This document shows, in pieces, positions 1 to 6,266 of a stretch of DNA of 7,630 bases (its first letter is position 1; every line of letters starts with the position of its first letter). The DNA lies in the NCBI GenBank assembly GCA_002694345.1, contig NZLV01000162.1, forward strand, positions 1 to 7,630, written 5' to 3'. Source of the DNA: Maricaulis sp. (GTDB taxonomy: Bacteria; Pseudomonadota; Alphaproteobacteria; Caulobacterales; Maricaulaceae). The notes under the pieces were generated by a model. The model had not been told where the DNA came from. It ran no database searches and was given only the letters and a program-made list of their open reading frames with translations. The position numbers and the translations under genes are program-made.

Positions 1-522
1 CAGACCTGGCGGATCGAAGGTGGTGGCTGGCCAGCCGAAGTGTGTGAGGCCCATGCCTTCATCAGCCTGGGCGATCACGCCGTCGCCGCCACCATCCTGG
101 AAGAGCTGGGCGCCGAACGCCGGGCCGGCATGGTGGAAGAAGAGCGGGTCGATTTCCTCACCCTGGCCGCAGAGAGCCGGGTCGTGCTGGGCGAGACCGA
201 TACGGCCCTGGCCGATTACGACGCTGCTCTGGCGATCGATGCGTCGGCCATCCTCACGCGAAGCAGTCGCGCCCGGCTTTATCTGGACCAGCAGGACTGG
301 CCGGCCCTGTCACGGGATGCGGAAGAGCTGATCCGGCGCGTGCCGGAACTCGCCATCGGCTGGTATCTGCGCGCCGTCTACCGGCTTGAAACCGATGATC
401 TTGACGGGGCATGGGCGGACATGGAGCGCGCCCGCGAGCTGGAGCCCGAGCGTATCGAAACCCTGGTTCTGCGCGGCCGCATCAATGAAGCGCGGCGGCT
501 CGCGTCGGTCGCAGAGGACTAG
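1..522 (+). CDS. TPR-repeat protein, C-terminal part (5' end outside window)
   Basis: The reading frame is open from base 1 and ends at TAG 520-522, so 173 codons of a longer protein are visible. The sequence is helical and rich in Ala, Leu, Glu and Arg, with TPR-like units. Counting from the first visible codon, these lie at about residues 60-88 (ALADYDAALAID near the end), 84-116 and 118-150 (the last containing DLDGAWADMERARELEP). TPR arrays are protein-interaction scaffolds; no enzymatic motif is visible, so the partner and role are unknown. An ATG at 40 exists, but upstream codons continue in frame without a stop, so I treat the gene as truncated by the window. Its stop codon overlaps the stop of the convergent diguanylate cyclase gene in one CTAG tetramer. 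Confidence is high that it is coding and moderate for the TPR assignment. Confidence 0.75.
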   Translation, partial: QTWRIEGGGWPAEVCEAHAFISLGDHAVAATILEELGAERRAGMVEEERVDFLTLAAESRVVLGETDTALADYDAALAIDASAILTRSSRARLYLDQQDWPALSRDAEELIRRVPELAIGWYLRAVYRLETDDLDGAWADMERARELEPERIETLVLRGRINEARRLASVAED

Positions 523-1532
523 CCGACAGCGGCGATGCGCACCAGCTCACCCCGCGGCGGGGCAATCATCACGCGGTTGCGGCCAGCACCCTTGGCCTCG
601 TACAGCGCCTCGTCTGCCATCTGAAGCAGGCTTTCCGCCGTTTCCATCGCATTGCTCTCGTCCGCGAAGGCCAGACCCAGGCTGGCCGTCACCGGAATGG
701 GCTCGCCGCGATCATCCTTGAAGACCTGCGACGAAACCGCTGTCCGGATCCGCTCGGCCGCACGGATGGCCGCCTCGCCCTGCGCACCCGGCAGAACGAC
801 GGCAAATTCCTCGCCGCCCAGACGGCCCAGCATGTCGCGTTCGCGCAGGCAGGCCTGCACCGCCTTGACCGTCCCGGTCAGCACGCGGTCGCCACAGCCA
901 TGCCCATGCGTGTCGTTGATGTGCTTGAAATGGTCGAGATCGACCATGATCACCGACAGTGGTTGTGACCCGCGGCGCGCCATGTCGGCCTGGCTTTCAA
1001 GATACTGCATGAAGGCGCGGCGATTGGCGGCGCCGGTCAAGGCATCGGTTTCAGCCATGCGGCGGAATTGGCGCTGCATGCGGACCAGGCGGGTCGCAGC
1101 CCGCAGGCGCGCGCGCAGCTCGGTCATGTTCACCGGTTTGCGGATGAAGTCGTCCGCCCCGGCATCCAGCGATTCCTCGAGGCGTTTTTCCTGCCCCGAT
1201 GCGGTCACCACAATCGTGTAGACCGTCTCGGTTTCCGGATTGGATTTCAACAGCCAGCAGGCTTCCAGTCCACTGGTTTCGCCCACTTCGATACCGGTCA
1301 GGAAAATGTCGATCGGCATCAGGCGCAGCAGGCCCAGCGCGTCTTCGGCCGTGGTCGCCGTATGCACTTCATAGCCCGCCGCCCGCACGGCTTCGGACAG
1401 AATGCGGAGCTGAACCTGGCTATGCTCGCAGACCAGAACCGAAACCCGCGTGTCTCGCGAGCTTCTGTCGGCTGGCGCAAAGGGCGTATTGGCCTCGGCT
1501 GATGTCAATGGAACGCTCCCCCGAACGGTCAT
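519..1532 (-). CDS. Diguanylate cyclase with degenerate receiver domain (REC-GGDEF)
   Basis: Predicted to make cyclic di-GMP from two GTP in the cytoplasm. The 337-residue protein has a receiver-like domain (about 29-148) and a GGDEF domain (about 162-325). The cyclase half looks intact: DLDHFKHINDTHGH with D198 and D200 for metal, signature GGEEF at 239-243, and an inhibitory-site RxxD at R230-D233 just upstream. The receiver keeps the switch Thr (VVTAS, T110) and Lys (RKP, K132). However, the phosphoacceptor position is Gly80 (FLTGIEVGETSGLE), and the acidic pair is E36-H37. It therefore probably cannot be phosphorylated in the standard way and may act as a dimerisation domain, like the second receiver of PleD. 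The ATG at 1532 has no clear ribosome site; an in-frame TTG at 1508 has GGGAG 7 bases upstream and would give 329 residues. It is the last gene of the minus-strand block, 50 bp after queG, and may have its own promoter. Confidence 0.9.
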   Translation of the reverse strand: MTVRGSVPLTSAEANTPFAPADRSSRDTRVSVLVCEHSQVQLRILSEAVRAAGYEVHTATTAEDALGLLRLMPIDIFLTGIEVGETSGLEACWLLKSNPETETVYTIVVTASGQEKRLEESLDAGADDFIRKPVNMTELRARLRAATRLVRMQRQFRRMAETDALTGAANRRAFMQYLESQADMARRGSQPLSVIMVDLDHFKHINDTHGHGCGDRVLTGTVKAVQACLRERDMLGRLGGEEFAVVLPGAQGEAAIRAAERIRTAVSSQVFKDDRGEPIPVTASLGLAFADESNAMETAESLLQMADEALYEAKGAGRNRVMIAPPRGELVRIAAVG

Positions 1533-1544
1533 CGTGACGACAAG

Positions 1545-1576
1545 GGGTTGCTTTAGGAGAAAAAGGCTAACAACCC
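1545..1576 (-). other. Stem-loop between queG and the diguanylate cyclase gene
   Basis: GGGTTG (1545-1550) and CAACCC (1571-1576) form a 6-bp stem. It is continued by TTAG/CTAA after a 2-base bulge, leaving a 10-base loop. It fills most of the 50-bp gap between queG and the downstream cyclase gene. No T-run follows it on the minus strand, so it is not a standard intrinsic terminator. It could be an RNA processing or attenuation point. The same gap holds a weak promoter-like pair on the minus strand (TTGATG, 18 bases, CCTAAA), so separate expression of the cyclase is possible. Function is inferred only from position and folding. Confidence 0.35.
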
Positions 1577-1582
1577 ATCAAC

Positions 1583-2701
1583 TTAACGGGTGCGGTCCAG
1601 ACCATCCGCCCACTCGGCCCGGACATTTTCCTCGCTTTCCCCTGCCAGGAAAGACGCGGCCCGCTCGGCCGCGAGGTCGGGCGCCAGCCGGAAAAAGGCC
1701 CAGACCGCCATGCCCCGGACCAGCGGGGACGCATCGGTCAGACAGGTCTCGATTGACGGCAGCAGGCTGGCATCACCTGAATTGCCGATCGCGATCAGCA
1801 CATTCCGGACAAACCGGTCGCGCCCGATCCGCTTGATCGGCGATGCGGTGAAAACCTGGCGAAAATCCGTGTCATCCAGCGCGGCCAGTTCCGACAGCAA
1901 AGGCCCCTTCAATTCCGCACGGGGATGGAAAGCGGCTTCCTGCGCCGTGGCGGCAAACTTGTTCCAGGGACAGACCGCCAGGCAGTCATCACAGCCATAG
2001 ATTCGATTGCCCATCATCGGCCGGAACTCGACCGGGATCGGCCCCTTGTGCTCGATGGTGAGGTAGGAAATGCAGCGACGTGCATCGATCTGGTAGGGGC
2101 CGGGAAACGCCTGGGTCGGGCAAATATCCAGACAGGCGCGGCAAGACCCGCAATGGTCCGTCTCGGCCACGTCCGCGTCCAGCTCTGCCGTGGTCAGCAT
2201 CACGCCCAGGAACAGCCAGGACCCGTGTTCGCGGCTGACCAGATTGGTGTGCTTGCCCTGCCAGCCCATGCCGGCCTTCGCCGCGAGCGGCTTCTCCATC
2301 AGGGGCGCGGTATCGACAAAGACCTTCACCTCCGCGCCGGTCTCCGCCACGAAGGCCCGCGCCAGCTGTTTCAGCCGTTTCTTGATCAGATCGTGGTAAT
2401 CGGTGTTCTGGGCATAGACCGAGATCACACCCTCGGATTTGCGCTCCAGCAGCGGCAGCGGATCGGCATCCGGCCCGTAATTCATCGCGACCACGACGGC
2501 CGATTTCGCGTCCGGCCACATGGATGTGGGATGCTGGCGCCGCTCCAGCGTCTCCTCCATCCAGGCCATCGAGCCGTGCCGCCCCTCGGCGACGAATTCC
2601 GCCAGCCGCTCGCCCGCCGCCCACGCCTCATCCGCCCGGCAGATGCGGACATCAGTGAAGCCGATCTCAGCGGCGAGGGATTTGAGGGCGGCGGGACGCA
2701 T
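1583..2701 (-). CDS. queG: Epoxyqueuosine reductase QueG
   Basis: Catalyses the last step of queuosine synthesis, reducing epoxyqueuosine to queuosine at the wobble base of GUN-anticodon tRNAs. The family uses cobalamin and two 4Fe-4S clusters in the cytoplasm. At 372 residues it is close to the usual length (E. coli about 379). The family signature VDTAPLMEKPLAAKAGMGW starts at V129, with D130 the likely catalytic Asp. Two ferredoxin-like cysteine sets are complete: C184, C187, C190, C194 and C210, C237, C240, C244. The tail from about residue 290 (RFVRNVLIAIGNSGD, then SPLVRGMAVWAFFRL) looks like the HEAT-like repeats of this family. The ATG at 2701 lies 12 bp after the gst stop, with a weak AGG upstream, suggesting co-transcription and possibly translational coupling. 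No queuosine synthesis genes are adjacent. Confidence 0.96.
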   Translation of the reverse strand: MRPAALKSLAAEIGFTDVRICRADEAWAAGERLAEFVAEGRHGSMAWMEETLERRQHPTSMWPDAKSAVVVAMNYGPDADPLPLLERKSEGVISVYAQNTDYHDLIKKRLKQLARAFVAETGAEVKVFVDTAPLMEKPLAAKAGMGWQGKHTNLVSREHGSWLFLGVMLTTAELDADVAETDHCGSCRACLDICPTQAFPGPYQIDARRCISYLTIEHKGPIPVEFRPMMGNRIYGCDDCLAVCPWNKFAATAQEAAFHPRAELKGPLLSELAALDDTDFRQVFTASPIKRIGRDRFVRNVLIAIGNSGDASLLPSIETCLTDASPLVRGMAVWAFFRLAPDLAAERAASFLAGESEENVRAEWADGLDRTR

Positions 2702-2713
2702 GATCAGCCTGCG

Positions 2714-3397
2714 CTAGAAATCCAGATCCGCATAATGCCGCGAAGGCGTCATGCCCGGCAATTTGTCCGCCAGCAGGCCGCGGAAAGCCGGGCGGCATTT
2801 GACGCGCTGATACCAGTGCTTCACCGGTTCGAACTCATCCCAAGGCACATCGCCCAGATAGTCGGCACAGGAGAGATGCGCCGCCGCCGCAATGTCCGCC
2901 ATCGTGTAGCGGGGACCGGCCAGGCCATCGCGGCTCTCCAGCAACCAGGCCATGTGATCGAGATGCCAGCGCAAATGCTCGCGTCCGGCCCGCAGCGCGG
3001 CCGGATCCGGTGCGCCCAGCGCCTGCACGCGCTTCTCCAGCTTCTCGTGCAGGAGATAGGCATTCACTTCGCCATCATATTTCCGGTCGAACCAGTCCAT
3101 CAGGCGCCGCGCTTCCGCGCGTTCCGCCGGCCCGCCCGGCAGAAGACAGGGGCTGGGCGTGGTTTCTTCCAGATATTCCAGGATCGCCCGGCTCTCCACG
3201 ACCACACGGCGGCCACCGCCGCTCTCGTCGATCAGGACCGGTGTTCCACCCGCCGGGTTAAGGGACAAAAGATAGTCCGGATGATCCCAGGGCTCTTCCG
3301 TCTGCAACTCATGCCGCAGGGATTTCTCGTCCAGGACCAGCCGGACCTGGCGGGAAAACGGATCGAGTGGCCAATGGAGCAGGGTGCGCATCGCCAC
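2714..3397 (-). CDS. Glutathione S-transferase family protein
   Basis: A 227-residue cytosolic GST-fold protein, predicted to bind glutathione for conjugation or thiol redox chemistry; the substrate is not inferable. The N-terminal thioredoxin-like domain (about 4-82) has a candidate catalytic Ser15 in PFSRQVR, the cis-Pro motif NPAGGTPVL (P53) and the glutathione-contacting VESRAILEYLEE (E68, S69). The helical C-terminal domain carries the folding motif TMADIAAAAHLS (165-176). I place the start at GTG 3397 because AAAGGAGA lies upstream, with GGAG 9 bases before the GTG; an ATG two codons later (3391) is the alternative, with a looser 15-base spacing. It sits between the cation transporter (41 bp gap) and queG (12 bp gap). 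From memory, a GST gene near queG and uppP recurs in alphaproteobacteria, which would suggest a conserved cluster, but I cannot verify that here. Confidence 0.9.
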   Translation of the reverse strand: MAMRTLLHWPLDPFSRQVRLVLDEKSLRHELQTEEPWDHPDYLLSLNPAGGTPVLIDESGGGRRVVVESRAILEYLEETTPSPCLLPGGPAERAEARRLMDWFDRKYDGEVNAYLLHEKLEKRVQALGAPDPAALRAGREHLRWHLDHMAWLLESRDGLAGPRYTMADIAAAAHLSCADYLGDVPWDEFEPVKHWYQRVKCRPAFRGLLADKLPGMTPSRHYADLDF

Positions 3398-3438
3398 AGC
3401 CTAGGTCTCCTTTGTGGCCAGCGTAAGGACCATCTGCG

Positions 3439-4398
3439 CTATTCCTCGTCCGGGCGGAAGAAGTCGGCTCCGTGGCGCTCGGCCTCTCCATGCGGGTCGG
3501 CATGGATGATGATGTCTGCGGCCGGATAGGCCTCCAGCAAGCGCCGCTCGCACTCCACCTGGATGGCGTGCGCATCCCGCAGGGCGATCCCCGGCGGCAA
3601 GGCCATGTGAAACTGGATGTGCAGGAGTGGTCCGGCCGCACGCGTGCGAAGCTGGTGGATATCGATGATGCGCGGATCATCCTCGGCAATCGCCTGGATA
3701 TGATCCCGGTCCGATTGCGGCAATTCGCGGTCCATCAACTGGTCGCCAGCGCCCCTGGCCACGCCCCAGGCCGTCCAGCCCAGCCAGCCCGCGACGCCCA
3801 GGGCCGCCACCGCATCGAGCCAGAGCCAGCCCAACAGGGTCGACCCGGCAATCCCGATGATCACGACGACATTGGAAGCAAGATCGGTGAAATAGTGTGC
3901 CCGGTCCCCTTCCACGGCCACAGAGCCGGTCTTCTTCACCGCCTGAGTCTGCACCCAGAGCAGGGCCAGGGTGAGGCTGATCGACAGGATCATCACGCCG
4001 AGCGCCCAGGGCGAGGCCCGCAGCGGCAGGGGCTCCAGAATGTGGTCAATGCCTTCCCGGATCAGCAAGGCGGCCGAGACCGCCACCAGAATGGCCTGGA
4101 AAATCCCCGCAAAGGCTTCCGCCTTGCCATGGCCATAGCGGTGTTCCGGGTCGGCCGGGGCCGCGGCATAGCGGACCGAGAAATAGACGGCGAGCGAGGC
4201 CGTCAGATCGAGCAGGCTGTCCGCCGCCGAAGCCAGGATGGCGACAGAGCCGGACATCCACCAGACGATCCCCTTGGTCAGGGCCAGAATGGCGGCCACG
4301 CCAACCGACGCCGCGGTCGCGCGGCTGGTATATTTCAGGGCCTCATCCGGGCTCAGACGGCCCGGCCCGGCCGGAGAGGCAGCATGATCATGGGGCAT
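3439..4398 (-). CDS. Cation diffusion facilitator, FieF-type metal exporter
   Basis: An inner-membrane proton-coupled exporter of divalent metal, probably Fe2+ and/or Zn2+. The 319-residue protein has about six membrane segments (roughly 30-46, 50-76, 98-117, 131-150, 172-190, 192-214) and a cytoplasmic C-terminal domain (about 225-305) ending in IIIHADPHGE. The transport site matches the FieF pattern: D60 and D64 in ADSLLDLTAS of TM2, and H168 and D172 in HYFTD of TM5, giving a DD-HD quartet. I chose ATG 4398 because GGGAGAAGGA precedes it at normal spacing. An upstream in-frame ATG at 4521 would add 41 residues with no family character and would cover the promoter region. It is the first gene of the minus-strand block and is divergent from uppP. 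Metal specificity is inferred from motif similarity only. Confidence 0.93.
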   Translation of the reverse strand: MPHDHAASPAGPGRLSPDEALKYTSRATAASVGVAAILALTKGIVWWMSGSVAILASAADSLLDLTASLAVYFSVRYAAAPADPEHRYGHGKAEAFAGIFQAILVAVSAALLIREGIDHILEPLPLRASPWALGVMILSISLTLALLWVQTQAVKKTGSVAVEGDRAHYFTDLASNVVVIIGIAGSTLLGWLWLDAVAALGVAGWLGWTAWGVARGAGDQLMDRELPQSDRDHIQAIAEDDPRIIDIHQLRTRAAGPLLHIQFHMALPPGIALRDAHAIQVECERRLLEAYPAADIIIHADPHGEAERHGADFFRPDEE

Positions 4399-4421
4399 GG
4401 ACGACACATCCTTCTCCCAGC

Positions 4422-4451
4422 GGTTTAGGGTGCGCGGCGCGCCAGCGTCAA
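4422..4451 (-). promoter_or_regulatory. Candidate promoter for the CDF-gst-queG-DGC block
   Basis: On the minus strand, TTGACGC (4451-4445) is followed after 15 bases by CCTAAACC (4429-4422). As hexamers this is TTGACG, 17 bases, CTAAAC. The pair is close to the Caulobacter housekeeping consensus (TTGACGS and GCTANAWC). The expected start of transcription, around 4415, would leave a short leader containing the ribosome site of the metal exporter. This position also argues against the longer start at 4521. No terminator is seen inside the downstream block. Confidence 0.55.
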
Positions 4452-4486
4452 TCTCCACCGGACATCCGCCCGAGCCGGAATGCGTG

Positions 4487-4522
4487 CCGGGCCTTTCCAA
4501 GCCCGGACAAGTGTTCAACACT
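4487..4522. promoter_or_regulatory. GC stem-loop and 13-bp palindrome upstream of uppP
   Basis: Two symmetric elements lie in the divergent intergenic region. CCGGGC (4487-4492) and GCCCGG (4501-4506) flank an 8-base spacer. AGTGTTCAACACT (4510-4522) is a perfect 13-bp palindrome around a central C, ending 28 bases before the uppP ATG. The palindrome has the size and position of an operator that could act on uppP, the metal exporter, or both. I recognise no specific regulator from it, and I could not find a convincing -35/-10 pair for uppP nearby. Confidence 0.35.
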
Positions 4523-4550
4523 GGCCGCGTTTTCGAGGGGAAAAGCGGTC

Positions 4551-5354
4551 ATGTCCTTTGTGTATCTGGTCGTCCTGGCTGTGGTTCAGGGCATCACCGA
4601 ATTCCTGCCCATCTCATCGTCCGCGCACCTCATCCTCGCCCCCAGCGTTCTGGGGCAAGCCGATCAGGGCCCCCTGATCGACGTCATGGCCCATGCCGGA
4701 TCCCTGGTCGCGGTCCTGGTCTATTTCTGGCGCGACATCCTGAATGTCGCCCAGGGCAAGCTGGCCCTGCTGACGGGGAAGATCACGCCCGGCGGGCGTC
4801 TCGCCCTGCTGGTCGCCGCCTCCATGCCCCCGGTTTTCATCGTCGCCGGCGGTCTCTATGCCTTCGACTTGGTCGATGCGCTGCGCTCTCCCGCGGTGAT
4901 TGCCGTCTCCACACTCGTCTTCGCCTTGCCGCTCTGGCTGGCTGACCGCTATGGCCGGCAAACGGTCGAGATCGAGACCATGAGCTTCAAACAGGCTGTC
5001 CTGATCGGCGTGGCCCAATTATTCGCCCTGATCCCGGGCGCCTCCCGCTCCGGGGTCACGATGACCGCCGGCCGCGCCCTGGGCCTGAAACGGTCCGAAA
5101 GCGCCCGCTTTTCCATGCTGATGGCGATACCCGTGATCGCCGCCTTCGGACTGGTCTCTGGACTGGAACTGGCTCGCGGCAGTGATGCGGGCGCCAGCCT
5201 GACAGACGGCCTGGTGGTGGCCTTCCTGTCCTTCCTGGCCGCCTGGGCCGCTATCGCCATCCTGATGAAGCTGGTCGACCGGATCGGCTTCCTGCCCTTC
5301 GTGATCTACCGGGTCGCCCTGGGTCTCGGCCTGATCATCATGCTCACCCTCTAG
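4551..5354 (+). CDS. uppP: Undecaprenyl-diphosphatase UppP (BacA family)
   Basis: An inner-membrane enzyme that dephosphorylates undecaprenyl diphosphate to the monophosphate, recycling the lipid carrier used for peptidoglycan and other envelope polymers. Excess activity is known to raise bacitracin tolerance in other bacteria. The 267-residue length is normal (E. coli 273). Both family motifs are present: QGITEFLPISSSAHL (13-27, with E17 and H26) and PGASRSGVT (162-170, with R166). The rest is strongly hydrophobic, consistent with a polytopic membrane protein. ATG 4551 is preceded by GAGGGG at 4535-4540, 10 bases away. It is divergent from the metal exporter and forms a two-gene unit with the CPBP protease gene, whose ribosome site overlaps the uppP stop codon. 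Confidence 0.97.
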   Translation: MSFVYLVVLAVVQGITEFLPISSSAHLILAPSVLGQADQGPLIDVMAHAGSLVAVLVYFWRDILNVAQGKLALLTGKITPGGRLALLVAASMPPVFIVAGGLYAFDLVDALRSPAVIAVSTLVFALPLWLADRYGRQTVEIETMSFKQAVLIGVAQLFALIPGASRSGVTMTAGRALGLKRSESARFSMLMAIPVIAAFGLVSGLELARGSDAGASLTDGLVVAFLSFLAAWAAIAILMKLVDRIGFLPFVIYRVALGLGLIIMLTL

Positions 5355-5363
5355 GAGACCGTC

Positions 5364-6230
5364 ATGCGCGCCATCGCGCTCTTCCTTGTCATTGCCTTCG
5401 GTTTCAGCTGGGCCGTGGCCGGACGCCTCCACCTGGATGGCGGCTTTGAAGGAACGGGCAGTTGGGCGACGCTCTATCTGACGGTCTTCATGTTCGGTCC
5501 GTCGCTGGCCGCGCTCACTTGCGCCCTGATCTTCGACCGGGGCCGCCGGCTGGACGCTCTCGGCTTCAAGCCCGGGCGCGTCGTCCCGGTTCTCGTCTGG
5601 ACAGTCTGGGGCTGGGTCCTGCCCATTCTGCTGGTCGCCCTGTCCAGCCTGCTGGTGCTGATCCTGACCCGGTCGGGCCCGGCCGATGCGGCGGCGCGGC
5701 TGGCGGAAACCATTTTTGAAGCCACGGGCGAAGACCAGCTTCCCATGCCGGCCGAGACCCTGTTGATCCTGCAGCTTGCCGTCGGCCTGCCCATCGGGAT
5801 TCTGACCAATACGGCCATCCTGATGATCAGCGAGGAGATCGGCTGGCGGGGCTGGCTGCAACCGCGTCTCGCCCCTCTCGGCTTCTGGCCGGCCGCCCTC
5901 GTGAGCGGTGTGATCTGGGGGCTCTGGCATGCGCCCATCATCCTGATGGGGTTCAACTATCCGGGCATGGGTCTGGCGGGTGTCGCGGCCATGGTCGCAT
6001 TCACCACCCTGCTTACGCCCTATCTGGCCCTGCTGCGCGAGCGCGGCGGCGGGGTCTTTGCGGCCGGGGCCTTCCATGGCTGCATCAATGCGGTTGCCGG
6101 GATCGGTCTGCTCTACCTGCCCGATCCGGACTTTCCCTGGAATGGGCTGCTGGGCCTCGCCGGCTTTGGCGTTCTTGCCGCCGGATGGCCGCTGATCGCC
6201 CTCTACCGGGCCAAGAAAAAACCGGCCTGA
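5364..6230 (+). CDS. CPBP-family intramembrane metalloprotease
   Basis: A 288-residue polytopic membrane protein of the CPBP/Abi family (related to Rce1-type CAAX proteases), predicted to cleave within or next to the membrane. All three conserved motifs are present: EEIGWRGWLQP (E157, E158, R162), IWGLWHAP (H189) and FHGCIN (H238, N242). These residues are expected to form the glutamate-activated metal site, so it is probably active. A hydrophobic N-terminal segment (about 1-19) begins the protein and KKK lies near its C terminus. AGGAG at 5353-5357 overlaps the uppP stop and sits 6 bases before the ATG, indicating tight co-expression with uppP. The substrate is unknown. Family members serve in bacteriocin immunity and protein maturation elsewhere; an envelope role here is inferred only from the neighbour. 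Its last codons overlap a terminator for the opposite gene. Confidence 0.92.
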   Translation: MRAIALFLVIAFGFSWAVAGRLHLDGGFEGTGSWATLYLTVFMFGPSLAALTCALIFDRGRRLDALGFKPGRVVPVLVWTVWGWVLPILLVALSSLLVLILTRSGPADAAARLAETIFEATGEDQLPMPAETLLILQLAVGLPIGILTNTAILMISEEIGWRGWLQPRLAPLGFWPAALVSGVIWGLWHAPIILMGFNYPGMGLAGVAAMVAFTTLLTPYLALLRERGGGVFAAGAFHGCINAVAGIGLLYLPDPDFPWNGLLGLAGFGVLAAGWPLIALYRAKKKPA

Positions 6231-6240
6231 AAGACCGGTT
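6215..6240 (-). terminator. Intrinsic terminator for the NDUFA9-like gene
   Basis: AACCGG (6220-6225) and CCGGTT (6235-6240) form a 6-bp stem with a 9-base loop. Read on the minus strand, the stem runs into six consecutive T (two of them paired) and then CTTGG, the pattern of a rho-independent terminator. It lies 27 bp beyond the stop of the NDUFA9-like gene and overlaps the last codons and stop of the CPBP gene. On the plus strand the tail (TTCTTCCT) is only partly T-rich, so a bidirectional role is possible but weaker. Confidence 0.6.
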
Positions 6241-6266
6241 CTTCCTGCTCAATCCTGTGAGGCCGA

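Noticed and set aside
1925..3529. A 534-codon open frame on the plus strand.
   Set aside because: It runs antisense through queG and gst, is rich in Arg, Gln and His, has no family motif, and is explained by the codon bias of the GC-rich genes on the other strand.
3472..4428. A 318-codon open frame on the plus strand.
   Set aside because: Antisense to the cation exporter, which has a complete metal site and membrane segments; the plus-strand product is low-complexity and Gly/Arg/Gln-rich.
4399..4521. A 41-residue N-terminal extension of the cation exporter.
   Set aside because: It would cover the likely promoter, has no ribosome site that I can see, and the ATG at 4398 fits the family length and has a good ribosome site.
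5019..6077. A 352-codon open frame on the minus strand.
   Set aside because: Antisense to uppP and the CPBP gene; its Gln/Gly/Asp/His-rich composition is the usual mirror of a hydrophobic protein in GC-rich DNA.
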